A stretch of DNA of 64,000 bases from Crambe crambe (GCA_963924555.1 OZ004583.1:2389501-2453500), one strand, 5' to 3'; positions 45,303-56,911 are shown, counted from the stretch's first letter. Notes: generated by a model from the letters alone, not told the origin. A program made the numbers and translations.

Positions 45303-48300
45303 ATGAATCTCACAAAACTTCTTATCTTTATCCTGACCTGGAGGATCCATTGCTCTGTAGAAAGCTTCCAAACTGGTTATGACAAAAGTTTTGAAGATGA
45401 TAAGCCCTCCAATTATGATGAAGTGTGCTCTTCCACTGATTTCCATCAAGAATACAATTATATCATCAGAATAGATCCGACGACCAAGTCAAATGGAGAT
45501 GGTGACTGTAACCCTAAGGAGTTCAGTACAGAAATGGATTGTCCAGATATCAATACAGCTTTCAAGTTTCACAGAAATTCTACAGCATACGTCTTTGCTA
45601 CAGGGAGTAACATCATCCACTATTTAAAGGAGGACTCGAATGCTACTTTCTTTACAGAAGTCTCTGACATTGCCTTTATTGGCAACAGCACAAATGATAG
45701 TGCTAGAATAGAGTGCTTGTCAGGAGCTGGACTGGGATTCTGGAACACGGATCGAATACGAATACAAAACATCAAATTTTCATACTGTGGAGTTCTGAGA
45801 GTTAGTACAAGTAGAAACTTCAGCAAAACTGAATTCTCTCTGATTCCATTCAAGGTTGGTTTGTTCTTCTATAACTGTACTGACGTCTCTTTCTGTCAAG
45901 TGACAGTCCAACATAGTCCGAGTTCCCTAGGGGTCTGTATGTATGATGTGGATGGAACAGTGAATGTGTATGATTCAAACTTTATAAACAATACTTTTGG
46001 AAATGACACAATAAATGATGATGGTGGAGGGTTCACCATCGAGTTTTCATACTGTGTTCCCAGCCACCATAACATGTGCAATGCCACCAACCATCAAACG
46101 TCTCATAACAAGAATTCAAAGTACACTTTCTATCGTTCCAATTTCAACTACAACGAAGTTAAAGTAACTCTGACATCTCGTATAATCCCTTCCAAACAAA
46201 ACCATATTGGACTTGGTCAAGGTGGTGGACTGGCTCTCTACTTCAAAAGTAATGCCAGCAATAACAGTATTCAAGTTATCGACTGTCAATTCAAAAACAA
46301 TAAAGCAGTGCTAGGCGGTGGACTCTATGTTTTATTTGGGGATACCAGCATGAGTAATCAAGTGGAAGTCGAGCGAACAGTTTTTGAAGAGAATAGCTGT
46401 GATTTCAAGACGAAATTTGGTGCAGGGGGTGGAATACGAATCACATCTCTACTAGACTTAGACCAAAGTCTCCTTTTGGATAAATCTTTGAAGAGGAATA
46501 GTGTGACTGTATCAGGAAGCCATTTTGTAAATAATCGTGCATTGCAAGGAGGAGCATTTTCTTTTTCTCCGACACATCAAATTAGACTGTCGATTGAGCA
46601 GACAACTTTAGTGAAAATTATTGGCAGCACTTTCCAAGGAAATGTGGGTCTTCTAGGAGCTGCAGTGCATTTGAAAATGCGCCACATTTTCTCTGCTGGA
46701 CTAGTCAGTCCTGTGTTGATTGAGAACTGCACCATCGAGCAAAACTCCATTGAGTATGCTCCAGAGGCACCAAGATTTGAAGCTGGGATGGGAGTGATCT
46801 ATGCTTTCCATGCTCCTTTAAACTTCACCAAAGCTTCGTCGTTCTCTAATAACAATGGGAGTGCAGTGGCCATTATGGGAACACATGCTGACTTCTGCGA
46901 TTCTGACATATCCTTTGTGAATAACAGAGGACATACTGGAGGAGCAATGGCTCTGAGAGATTCACATATTGTCATCAATGATAACACCAAGATGTACTTT
47001 GCCCATAACTTAGCCTGTGAGGGAGGAGCAATTTACAACTTTAATGCAGCCCAAGGTGAATTCAGTTCCGATTTTGCCTGCTTCATTCGGTATCATGATC
47101 CATTCTCTGATAGACAAGAATGGAAGGCTTCTTTTACTTTCTTTAATAACACATCCACTGGACTTCCCAGGAACTCTATATTCTCCACTTCGGTGTATTC
47201 ATGTGTTCTTAATGAAGTTGATAGAAATATACCACTGAGTCAATCACTTGTGTTCTGCAGTAACCCCCACTGGACTTTCAAGGATAGTAATTGTACTGAA
47301 GAGATCAAGACACTAGGAAACGAGTATAATTTTACTAATGAATCAAGAATAACATCATTTCCTGGTCAAGGTTTCATGTTGCCCATATCTGTATTCGATG
47401 ATCTGAAGCATAATGTCACAAACTCAACAGGCTATATGCCATTAAAAATCAAATCTGTGAACGATAGTGCCAAAATTGCTCAAGTGGACCCTAAATTCTC
47501 CCAGATTTCTGAAAATTACCTGGTCATCACAGGACAGGAAAATAACACCATATCATTGGAACTAGAGAGCTCAGGACCTAGACCTTACATTCTTAGACTT
47601 GAAATTGATCTCCAAAAATGTCCTCCAGGCTTCTATTTCAAATCAGCCTCTAATATTTCAGATGAAATTGGGACATGTGATTGTTACCCTGAGAGCTTTC
47701 AGAATGCTTTGAATTGTTCTACGTTGAACTATAGAGCTCAGATTCCCTGGAACTATTGGATTGGGGAAGACCCCACTGGATTCAGAGACGGAAAACTTGT
47801 GATGGGCCTATTACCAAACTTTTACAGTGAGCAGTACTTCAAAGGTGCCGCTTTCTGTCTACTCCCGAATTCCTATGATGAATTAGATGAGGCAGTGTGT
47901 GGAGTCAGAAACAGAACTGGTCCACTATGTGGCCGATGCAAAGATAACTATTCTACGGCTGTTAACTCATACGACTATGCGTGTACTCGATGTGATAATA
48001 CGACCAATCTGGTCAAGAACATCTTTCTATACTTAATCTTTGCGTATGTGCCTTACATCCTTCTTATCATTGGCATCGTCTTATTCAACCTGAAGTTGAC
48101 AAGCAGTGCAGTGACTGGGTTCATTCTATGTGCACAGATGATAAGTGTTAAGATCTTCAGTATGAATACTAAAAACCACATTCAATTTGACACAATGAAT
48201 CTTGAGAAATCTTACCGCTTCCTTTATGGAATATTCAATCTCGACTCCTTCGCAGATGTGATGGATCCATTTTGCATCGGTAGAAACTTCAATACACTTG

Positions 48301-49493
48301 ATGTGCTTTGCCTCGAGTACACACTTGCTATACTCCCTTTAATGATTGTCCTAATGATCTATCTCTTAATGAAACTGAAAACAATCAAATGTCTTTGCTG
48401 CCAAAGGAAAATGATAAGCATACGATCATCCATCAATTTCCCAATACTCAAGAAAGGTAGAAGACATCAAAGTAGGCCATTACTTCATGCCTTAGCTTCA
48501 TTCATCCTGCTCTCCTACACTAAATTCAGTTTTGTTACTATGAAGTCTCTAGCAATGCGTAGATTTATTGATAAGGATGGAATCATATTAAATGATGCTA
48601 GAATTGCATTGGCTGGTCACCTTTCCTTTGCAAGCAGGGAGTTTCTCTTACCTTATGGTATGTTGGCTATACTGTTCATGATCATCTTCGTTCTGGTGCC
48701 ACCTCTCTTTCTCCTTGGAATCCCACAACTGATTGATCGCCTTCTTGACAAAGAGGTGTTCTCGTGTTTTAGGAGAATGTGGCCCACCTTATCCATTCAT
48801 GCCTTCCTAGATGCATTCCAAGGTTACCACAAACCTAATCGCCGGATTTTTGTGGGGCTCTACTTTGGATTTCGTCTCTGCATCATAGCCTCTAGTGTGA
48901 GCTCAGCTGATTATTTCACTCAGTTCATCACACAGCAAGTTCTCCTCACTATAATGATTGTTCTCGTGGCTGTTTTTAGGCCTTATAAAAGAGAAGCATT
49001 CAACTTTGTTGATACACTCTTATTTCTCAATCTTTCAATAATCAACTCTTTATCCATCATTATCTATGGGCTGTCTCTCTATGTTCAAGGGCTGGACGAT
49101 AAAGTGTTCATAGGTCTCTATTTGACTCAATTCTGCTTCATCTGGTTCCCTCTCATCTATATGCTTACCTACCTAGCCTTCAAGATTCTAGAAAAAACTG
49201 GCCTCTATCACTGGATCACTGCAAAGATGAAGATAAGCAATTTGAGTGTAAGTTCGGACAACATTGCTAGTAGTGTTAATGTCGGCAAGCTAATTGATGA
49301 TGAAAACTTGCTGGCTGACTCAAATTTTTTCAGACGTGCTGAAGATGGGAATCGGTATCGTTCCTTCATACACCATGATACTGATAATGGTGATATGCAG
49401 CATAGATCAAAGACCCACACAAATCTAGTGGGTGTAGCAGATCATAGAGAATTGAGCACGGGGTCATCAGGCATTGGCACCTATACTGAATAG
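45303..49493 (+). CDS. Beta-helix / Cys-rich / multi-pass membrane protein, copy 3
   Basis: Intronless coding region of 1396 aa. The start is the ATG at 45303 (MNLTKLLIFILTWRIHCSVES, a signal peptide); the codon before it is GTG in the leader. The architecture matches copies 2 and 4: beta-helix with GG(A/G) turns (~50-770, e.g. LGGGLYVLF, EGGAIYNFN), Cys-rich stalk (~772-900, CPPGFYF, RTGPLCGRCKDNYST), nine or ten hydrophobic spans (~902-1294, e.g. YGMLAILFMIIFVLVPPLF, FNFVDTLLFLNLSIINSLS) and a Ser/acidic tail with FRRAEDGNRYRS and GSSGIGTYTE. It differs from copies 2 and 4 by scattered substitutions and a one-residue gap near ALRDSHIV. Promoter, leader intron and 3' flank are shared with copy 4, so the two are a direct segmental duplication. 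Function unknown. Confidence 0.88.
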   Translation: MNLTKLLIFILTWRIHCSVESFQTGYDKSFEDDKPSNYDEVCSSTDFHQEYNYIIRIDPTTKSNGDGDCNPKEFSTEMDCPDINTAFKFHRNSTAYVFATGSNIIHYLKEDSNATFFTEVSDIAFIGNSTNDSARIECLSGAGLGFWNTDRIRIQNIKFSYCGVLRVSTSRNFSKTEFSLIPFKVGLFFYNCTDVSFCQVTVQHSPSSLGVCMYDVDGTVNVYDSNFINNTFGNDTINDDGGGFTIEFSYCVPSHHNMCNATNHQTSHNKNSKYTFYRSNFNYNEVKVTLTSRIIPSKQNHIGLGQGGGLALYFKSNASNNSIQVIDCQFKNNKAVLGGGLYVLFGDTSMSNQVEVERTVFEENSCDFKTKFGAGGGIRITSLLDLDQSLLLDKSLKRNSVTVSGSHFVNNRALQGGAFSFSPTHQIRLSIEQTTLVKIIGSTFQGNVGLLGAAVHLKMRHIFSAGLVSPVLIENCTIEQNSIEYAPEAPRFEAGMGVIYAFHAPLNFTKASSFSNNNGSAVAIMGTHADFCDSDISFVNNRGHTGGAMALRDSHIVINDNTKMYFAHNLACEGGAIYNFNAAQGEFSSDFACFIRYHDPFSDRQEWKASFTFFNNTSTGLPRNSIFSTSVYSCVLNEVDRNIPLSQSLVFCSNPHWTFKDSNCTEEIKTLGNEYNFTNESRITSFPGQGFMLPISVFDDLKHNVTNSTGYMPLKIKSVNDSAKIAQVDPKFSQISENYLVITGQENNTISLELESSGPRPYILRLEIDLQKCPPGFYFKSASNISDEIGTCDCYPESFQNALNCSTLNYRAQIPWNYWIGEDPTGFRDGKLVMGLLPNFYSEQYFKGAAFCLLPNSYDELDEAVCGVRNRTGPLCGRCKDNYSTAVNSYDYACTRCDNTTNLVKNIFLYLIFAYVPYILLIIGIVLFNLKLTSSAVTGFILCAQMISVKIFSMNTKNHIQFDTMNLEKSYRFLYGIFNLDSFADVMDPFCIGRNFNTLDVLCLEYTLAILPLMIVLMIYLLMKLKTIKCLCCQRKMISIRSSINFPILKKGRRHQSRPLLHALASFILLSYTKFSFVTMKSLAMRRFIDKDGIILNDARIALAGHLSFASREFLLPYGMLAILFMIIFVLVPPLFLLGIPQLIDRLLDKEVFSCFRRMWPTLSIHAFLDAFQGYHKPNRRIFVGLYFGFRLCIIASSVSSADYFTQFITQQVLLTIMIVLVAVFRPYKREAFNFVDTLLFLNLSIINSLSIIIYGLSLYVQGLDDKVFIGLYLTQFCFIWFPLIYMLTYLAFKILEKTGLYHWITAKMKISNLSVSSDNIASSVNVGKLIDDENLLADSNFFRRAEDGNRYRSFIHHDTDNGDMQHRSKTHTNLVGVADHRELSTGSSGIGTYTE

Positions 49494-49541
49494 TACTTAC
49501 GGCTATTCTAGCAGCTATTCTAGATAACTAGAAGCTAGGAG

Positions 49542-49583
49542 TACATGAACACTTGTGAAAAGAAAATAATTTGTGTGTATTTT
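49542..49583 (+). promoter_or_regulatory. Conserved 3'UTR word of beta-helix copy 3
   Basis: It reads 'tacatgaacacttgtgaaaa' then 'aaaataatttgtgtgtattt', matching the words after the stops of copies 2 and 4. Confidence 0.5.
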
Positions 49584-50541
49584 TTATAAGGAAGAATGTT
49601 TACTTTAAAAGTTACCTATGTAATAGCCACTCGTTAAGGACAGAGTTTTACACGTCCCACTCTTCCTCTATGGGATCTCACTGGGCATGCAATGCATACT
49701 CAACTTTAGTATTACTTATGTTGACCCTATACAGCACTACCAAGAATGTATTGTCATAATAGCTCCTTTGAAACTTGAAGTCAGCCCCATACAGCTCAAA
49801 ATAGTTCTGATATAACTAGTTATAATTATGAAGAGAAGTTGTATAGGATATGTAACAAGTCACTTAATGAATGTGGAAAAGTATTTTTTTTGTTGTTATT
49901 GTTGCTGTTGCTGTTGTTGTTATTGTTGTTGTTATTCTGTTGTTTGCATATTGTTGCTGCTTTACTGCATAGCTAGCAAACTACATACCTTTTTCTGTTC
50001 CACTTCATCTTGAATGACTTGTCGTTGATGAGGGATTTCTTCATTCCACAGCAGTTTCCCTCACCTATTGAGCTGTGTGTGTGTTTCATTATTGAAGCTG
50101 TTAGAATAATGCTCTTCCCAGTTCTTAAATGATCTATATTTATGAATACAATCATGTACTTTTTTACTAGCATGATCAAATATTAACCTCCTTAGCCACT
50201 GATAATAATATAAGGACACTATTAGCTCCCAACAAACATCTTTCACAGTGGAATCTTTCTACAGTGTGTAAACCCCAGGTCAATTCACTCATCAAATAAG
50301 CTTAATCAGGACGTCGTTATATTCACTCTTGCACGATTAAAACTTGGACATTTTCTTTCTAAGGGTACTGAGCTCAAAGTTGGAGGATATAATCTACTAT
50401 AATTGAATAGATGCTGCTCATAAGCTCAAAAGGAGTTTTGAACCGTTCAAAATTATCCTGCTCTAACATTGCTTGAACAGTGACTGGGTATCATCTTGTC
50501 GTGTGTTGGATCTATTACTTCTTTCTTTAATTGTAGATGCA

Positions 50542-50634
50542 TTCGGTGAGTGAGCGTAGAGAGGTAAGTGTATTCGGTGAGTGAGCGTAGAGAGGTAAGT
50601 GTATTTGGTGAGTGAGCATAGAGAGGTAAGTGTA
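50542..50634. repeat. 31-bp minisatellite, three copies
   Basis: Three near-identical units of the type 'cggtgagtgagcgtagagag' plus 'gtaagtgta' stand head to tail. A short minus-strand ORF here reflects the repeat. Confidence 0.85.
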
Positions 50635-53384
50635 TACAGAGGAATGGTCCTGTTCACTCAATTACAAGTTTGATGAAGCAAGAATGATGAAGAATGATGT
50701 ATGTGAAGACGAGAGAGTGGATAAAAGGAAGGAAGAAAAAGAAGGGGAATCTTTGCAGTGATTCAGTGATAGAGGTCAGTTTTTTCCCCTAGAATCTTGA
50801 ATGCTAAGTACATATAGTTGAGAGGCCTTGTCTTCCTTTCATTCTCTTCTTCCCTGTGTGCCATGTGCGTGTGAACTTAAAAAAGGTATTTTTTGATACC
50901 TTATTATGTTCTGAAGTAGCTATGTAGCTAATAAATTCATCATATCACTAAATTATCTGTGGCCTTGAGGTTATAAAAACTCTGTTCATAAGGAGTAGCA
51001 TGGTACCACAAGCTATTCCTTGAGGTTAACTTAGCAAAGGGGTAGCTACGTACCACTAAATATGTGGCCTTGAGGTTAAATTTTAGAAAGAAAACTAAAA
51101 GCATATCAAGGGTTCATCTAGGAATTTCACCTTGGGGGGAAGCTCACCGATTGCGTGGCCATGAGCCACAGCAAGGGGGAGGGTGCAGGAGGGGGTGTGC
51201 CCCCACCTGTGCAAAGCGTGAAGCCAAAAATGCTTACTTCTGAAGTATCCCAAAATGGTCCTTAATTACTCCCTTTGATGATTATACAACCTGTGGTCAC
51301 CAAAGGGAGTAGCCTATAAAAGATTATACCTTGGGAGTTGGGTTAGTTGGGGGGGGGGAGGAGAGATTCCCCTGCAAAGTCTAATCATAACTATATTATT
51401 TTTATCATGTAAGTTTTATTCGAGCAACTTTTCTGGATAATCCAGCAAGCATGCAGGTGAAGTGACTTTGGCTCTCAAAATAATGGCTCTGCTTACACCT
51501 GGAAACAATTCTCTATGGATTAATTATTAAGTCCATCATCACACAACGAGCTTCTTTATAACTCAGTGAACAACTTAAAGAGCTAGCATAATCTAATTGA
51601 ATAACAAGAAAAATAGCTTGTAAGGAGCATGTGACTCTGATTACAAAAGTGACCCTTGTAAAGCTAGAATACCTGTAATAGCAACAATTAACATTACCAC
51701 CAGTAGTAGACCTTACACCACTATCTCCCCTAAATCTAGAGAATTCTAGTGGGTGTTATCAATTCCTAATCACTTATCCAGTGAATGGATGACTCAACGA
51801 TGGGCTATAATACTACCACTAAAAGTGTATGCAATCATAGACTATATAGGTTCCTACATGGACTGGAAACGCCTATTAAATTAATATTAACAAGCACTTC
51901 CGGTCGTGTGATATCCGTGTTGCGCCTATTGCGCTGCAGCTGTATCTCCATGAACAGGAAAGATCACTTTAGTGGTTAACCGTACAAGCTTGTAAGTGGC
52001 TATGAAGAGGCTGAACTCTGCCAGGGAGACTATACTACAAGATGCCAAGACCCTGGGATTATTGTCAGAGCAAAACTCGAGTTAAAGTGTGCTCTAGCAG
52101 TTAAAATTGCATATAAATACTTTGTGTAATTTTATCTCCTGAAGTAGTTCTATCATCCATAGTTAATGTGGTTGAGGACTTGAAGTACATGTTAGTAAAT
52201 TGTTTTAAAAGATACATATCAACTTTCTACTACATTGTTACTAACTACTACACCTTTCCTTGTCAAATAGTATACCTGCTTTGTGTAATTTTCTAGGACC
52301 AAGTTTAACCTATCCAGCTCATATTGTAATATAAGCAGTTCATATAAAGTTTGCAGTGTTGCATGGTATTGTTTTTATCCATTTGGGGTACATATTTGGT
52401 TGTAGAAATTCACTAGACAGTTAATTAATTGATGGAAACAGCCGGCCCAGAATACAATATCCGGTAAGTATTACCATAAATATAATTAATCATTTCCAGT
52501 CCATTCTGGAACCTCTATAGTCTATGATGCAATCTTGAATGAGACTTTCTGGTGTGTGTGTTGCCAATGGTGATGTACATATAGTAAAACAACACTAACC
52601 AGAGAAGATTGATAATGAGCCAGACTTGTTCATAATTATTAGCTGCATTCATTAATTAATATAGTCCAGGAGGAGGTCTATGGTATAGTGTACATAATAC
52701 AAGACCGCCTCCATGGAAGTTACACTAAAGTGGTATTATAATGTACATACGTACATGCACCATGCACTTATAGTCTATTGCACCAACCACAATTATCATG
52801 AGTAAATTCCAAAGGGAGTTGATTCTTTTTATTATTGCTGGAATACTTCAAAATCCCTACCGTCATAAAGATACTCTAATACACATCTATTTCCCATAAG
52901 CAGCAACACAAGATTAGTAGTGGAGATAGCTAAGATAAGGATCAGCCCACAAAATCAACACTGACTGCATAGCTGATAGGGCTATATAAAGAGGTGCACA
53001 TTAGCTATAATTCTTAGATACAAAGGAGCATTTCTGATTTTTTTCTGATTCAGCATCAGAAATTCTAGATGTCTTCACTAAGTTTTAGACCTAGCTAACC
53101 AGTAAATTCTTGCCAGAATGGAGTGAGAGAATCATTTTCAAGTGTGTTCTAATTTGCAAACTCTGTGCTTGACCTTTACTCGTTAGAAAGCAATAATGGA
53201 TGTCAACAAGGCCAAATCAGTATTCATTAGCTACCACAATGCTTGTGTATCATGATTACCAGTTTCAAGAGATTTAAGGAAACTATTTCTTCGATGAGTT
53301 TAAGAAATCATGGCTTAGCCTCTTACCCATGCATGCAGGCCCGCTTTTTGGGGTATAAGGCTAACCACAGCTTTGCTATATGAA

Positions 53385-53560
53385 CTCCTCAAGGTTATAA
53401 AAGGCTATCAATGGGGTACCACTATAATTATTCTGTGGCCTTGAGGTTATGATAAGGGGTACCACTATATCGCACTAATAATAACTCTGGCTTTGAGGTT
53501 ATGTACGATAAGCTCACTTATAAGGCTAACCAATAATACGCTCTGCTGCCTTGAGGTTGT
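53385..53560. repeat. Clustered 'ccttgaggttat' repeat
   Basis: Four or so degenerate copies of a ~50-60-bp unit holding 'ggccttgaggttat' and 'ggggtaccactat' are found here, and three more at 50955-51080. Confidence 0.6.
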
Positions 53561-54100
53561 TATCACAAAGTCTGTAGCTGTTACTGTAGATTTCAGGATG
53601 GTTGTCAGTAAGGAATGAGAAATAGGTAGTGGCTTACAAGGACCTAAGAAACCTGATCCTTTCATGTCCTATACAATCCATGCAGTTGTGTAAACCATAG
53701 TACAAAATGTATCTACCTATTCCCAAACCTTCCTGACAGCCAACCTGCAATGGACAGTATCAGTAGATTTGGTCCTTGTAAACTACTACCTAATGTAACC
53801 ATCCCCAGTGTGGTTTAAAGATTTTAACACTGAATAATAATATCAATCATCAAGCTTTGTAGTTACAATAGTCAAAGAACAATTAAACTATAATAATAAT
53901 AACAATAACAACAATAAAAGCAAAAACTGATAATTTCTTCAGATAATAATTAGCTATATCTGCAAAACCAGCGCATGCAAAGATAATCCATGATAATTAT
54001 AATATCATCATGAAGAAGGAATAACCACACACAATACTATTTTGCTAAGATTCCTGCAACAACAAAAACAACAACAAGTTTTTTGAAAAAAGAAAAAAAA

Positions 54101-56176
54101 TTAATTATTCTTGCAACACAAATAAATGATGCATCCAAAGATAATCCATGGAACTACATTGATAAGTATAATAACAATCATTATAAGAAGGAACAACCAC
54201 ACAATACCAACTATAAAAACATAAGCATTTGCTAAGATTCCAAAGATAGCACCAACGATATAAACGATTATCCACCCTATAGTACTTTCACGAGCCATCC
54301 CAATGGTAAAGCTGAAAGGTCCTAGTAAATAAATTCCTCCATTTGTAAAGCTTAAAAAGAAATAAATTAGAATCAGGAAAGCGACACAAACTATAATCAT
54401 TACAGGACTCTTGAAAGGGTAAATGAATTTAGTACAACAATGAATCCTTTTAAATTCATTAAATTCGATGTCCATTTTTTCTTCCGGGAAATATCGACCT
54501 ACAGCCTCTCTTGCTTTCTTTTTAACTTGAAAAGTATCATCAAGTCCAGGCGTTTCAAGCATCTTCCGACACATAATAAAGATTTCAATGTAAAACTCTT
54601 GTGTCCAGTAGTACGCTACTAAAAAGAATGTCAAAGTGCCCACTATGGGAAAGATATAAGTTCCAATTATCATGTACCACAAATAGCCACTAGCCCTAAC
54701 AGGTAGACAAGGAGATTCGGAGTCAGTATAATTCTGGATTGCAGCATTATAACCATGATTATTAAAGAAATGAAGATTTTCATCATAGATTCTTTTCCCT
54801 GTGGCCACAATCATGAAGCTCTGGACAATCATTTGTAATGCAACATGAATGAAGAAATAGACCAGAAAGTAAAGGGCTTTACCAGTGGCGGTTGTACCTT
54901 TACGCTTTTCATGGATATTATATATTACACCCCCAAGAATAATAAGACGCAAGATATAGACAAATGCTACAAAGGAGAATGAAGACAATACAAATTCTAT
55001 GAGGCCCATTGTATCATCAGCAGTTCCTGATCTAAACAGTCGACCGCTCACTAAACTGAAGATGGAACATATTAAGAGTGGATAAATAAAAAATTCAGCA
55101 AGAACATTTCGCAGCAAGTTAACTAACTCTGCTAACCTGCGAAGGCCCAAAATTCCTTTGCTTTTCTTATCTTCCTTATCATCATTGTTCTCGTTATCAT
55201 TTTTATGAAAGCATTTTTTGCAAACGTTTCGTTCATAAAATGCTTCAATAGTGCTAGCAATACTCAACAATGTTGCTACTAAGCCAAATGTAAAATTAAC
55301 CCAGTCAAAGGCTCGGTGACAATCAGATTTTGCATAGTTAACGATTGAGAGGATGAGAACAACAATAGTGTACAAGAGCTCACCACCAACAACTATATCT
55401 CGCAAAAGGTGGGGAAGAAGAGGGTATATAAGTCCATCCAGAAATAGAAATTTTACACCAAGGTTTCGTGCTCTGCGTAAGCGATCTGATAAAATTTGTC
55501 GCACTTTTATTGTGTTACAAACCTCAGAAGAGCATTTGCATAGATTTTGAAATTGGCAAGCACAGGCTTGGCAAGATATATCAGTACAATGTTCACAACA
55601 AGACTCACGTGCCAGATAATCATCAACATCATCTTCCTCTCCTTCCATCTCAATGCGCTCTACAATTGCAAATATTGTAGTAGCAGTGATTTTTCTGGCT
55701 CTGGTAACTCTAACTCCAGATGGTGTTTCCTGAACAATAATAGCTTCTTGAATAGTTGCTTGATGGTGTACAGCTACTGCTCTGTTTTCATCACAAGCAA
55801 TAGCAGTAACTGAATGGGATTGGGCCTGACCAGCGGCAGCCACTGCATATGATCGACGCTCTTCTTCATTTGCAGGTACGACTGCCATTTCATTAGAAGC
55901 TGCAGCAGTAGATGAATGGGATTGGTCCTGAGTACCAGCGGCAGCCACCGCATATGATCGATGCTCTTCTCCATTCGGACGGTCATTTGCAGGTATGACT
56001 GCCATTTCGTTAGAAGCTGCAGCAGTAGATGAATGGGATTGGTCCTGAGTACCAGCGGCAGCCACCGCATATGATCGATGCTCTTCTCCATTTGCAGGTA
56101 TGACTGCCATTTCGTCAGAAGCTATGGTAAATGATTGAAATTGGGCCTGACCGGCGGCAACTACTGCTACTGCCAT
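54101..56176 (-). CDS. Multi-pass membrane protein with N-terminal tandem repeats and Cys cluster
   Basis: Single-exon ORF of 691 aa; the first ATG is used because the repeat region starts right behind it. Residues ~18-125 hold three imperfect copies of a 34-39-residue Ala/Ser-rich unit with (S/C)NEMAV(I/V)PAN, EEHRSYAVAAAG and QDQSHSSTAA. A Cys cluster follows (~192-220: CCEHC, CQACAC, CKC). Then come eight or more hydrophobic spans between ~240 and 687, with a charged Asn/Asp/Lys loop (~325-345) after a CKKC. The C-terminal quarter is extremely hydrophobic (IGWIIVYIVGAIFGILANAY) and ends CCKNN. There is no signal peptide, so the repeat-bearing N-terminus is probably cytoplasmic. The repeats are also near-identical in DNA, so their number may vary. 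I do not recognise the family; a transporter, channel or scaffold is possible. Confidence 0.75.
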   Translation of the reverse strand: MAVAVVAAGQAQFQSFTIASDEMAVIPANGEEHRSYAVAAAGTQDQSHSSTAAASNEMAVIPANDRPNGEEHRSYAVAAAGTQDQSHSSTAAASNEMAVVPANEEERRSYAVAAAGQAQSHSVTAIACDENRAVAVHHQATIQEAIIVQETPSGVRVTRARKITATTIFAIVERIEMEGEEDDVDDYLARESCCEHCTDISCQACACQFQNLCKCSSEVCNTIKVRQILSDRLRRARNLGVKFLFLDGLIYPLLPHLLRDIVVGGELLYTIVVLILSIVNYAKSDCHRAFDWVNFTFGLVATLLSIASTIEAFYERNVCKKCFHKNDNENNDDKEDKKSKGILGLRRLAELVNLLRNVLAEFFIYPLLICSIFSLVSGRLFRSGTADDTMGLIEFVLSSFSFVAFVYILRLIILGGVIYNIHEKRKGTTATGKALYFLVYFFIHVALQMIVQSFMIVATGKRIYDENLHFFNNHGYNAAIQNYTDSESPCLPVRASGYLWYMIIGTYIFPIVGTLTFFLVAYYWTQEFYIEIFIMCRKMLETPGLDDTFQVKKKAREAVGRYFPEEKMDIEFNEFKRIHCCTKFIYPFKSPVMIIVCVAFLILIYFFLSFTNGGIYLLGPFSFTIGMARESTIGWIIVYIVGAIFGILANAYVFIVGIVWLFLLIMIVIILINVVPWIIFGCIIYLCCKNN
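55865..56115. repeat. Coding tandem repeat (~105-117 bp unit)
   Basis: Words such as 'gactgccatttc(a/g)ttagaagc', 'gcagcagtagatgaatggga' and 'gcggcagccaccgcatatga' recur at ~117-bp spacing. They encode the N-terminal repeats of the multi-pass protein. Confidence 0.85.
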
Positions 56177-56245
56177 TTCTTTGCGAGAGCGATCGATCTG
56201 CTTGCGTATATCACCAGTGCATATGCTATATATCCACGACCACTG

Positions 56246-56400
56246 AGGGCCCCCCCCCCCCCCCCCCCCCGTGTTGTAACGGAACCCCGGCCTAATTGTG
56301 AAGGGGGGCGGGGCGCGCTCCGGCCGGCGGCCGCGGGTCCGAGCATAGATATACTAGACTACGTATATCTATGGTCCGAGAGACCTAGTCTGTTGTATCG
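56246..56400. other. Very GC-rich patch with a C20+ run and a hairpin
   Basis: A run of more than twenty C (from about 56250) is followed by 'ggggggcggggcgcgctccg' and 'gccggcggccgcgggtccg', then an inverted repeat (catagatata ... tatatctatg). The composition is unlike anything else in this AT-rich window. It may be a foreign insert, a transposon end or an assembly artefact. Confidence 0.6.
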
Positions 56401-56911
56401 GCGACCCATACCAACCCAAGGGTCGCACTACCACGGTAAAAGTATCATATAGGCCTAATATAGTGTGCATGAAGTGGTGGTTTGCATACATAAGGAGGCT
56501 GTGCAACTGTGGAACAAGAAGTTCAGACAGAATGATCATTCTCATTCATTCATAGCTAGCTACTAATCAGGGATACTAATCAGGGATGGCACAGCCAATC
56601 CAAATATGGTGGGGCTAAAATAATGATTCAGCTTAATGTCCTCCAAGAGAGCGGCACCTCGCACACAAAATTTCAATAGCATAATTGTAATGGACTTAGC
56701 TAACCTGACTTAACTCCTAACCTAGATGTTGTGTTACTGGTGATGTCATTTAGCATGCCATAAAAGTCACTGAGTTTTGTCATTAGCTATGTGGCTCTCT
56801 CCTAAAAGAGTCCTTCTATACTGTTGTCGAAACTCTAAAGAAAGTGTTATAAAATCAGTAACTAGCTATAGTCCATCATCTTTACTTTTTACCGAGCAGC
56901 TGAGTCACTGA

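Larger units (their letters stand above)
49494..54100. other. 4.6-kb spacer with no gene seen
   Basis: To ~49770 it is 3' flank of beta-helix copy 3 and resembles the flank of copy 4 (62855-63140). Then come a (TTG)n-like tract (49887-49965), a 31-bp minisatellite (50542-50634), a repeat with 'tggccttgaggttat' in two clusters (50955-51080 and 53385-53560), and a GC-richer repeat-like stretch at 51110-51230. Open frames are short and without domains. Confidence 0.5.

Noticed and set aside
51785-51979. 64-aa open frame on the plus strand
   Set aside because: Short, with no domain, splice support or related sequence in the window.
52432-52463. Possible tiny first exon (ATG to a good gtaagt donor, METAGPEYNI)
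   Set aside because: It resembles the 13-nt first exon at 24329, but no matching second exon with a membrane span was found downstream.
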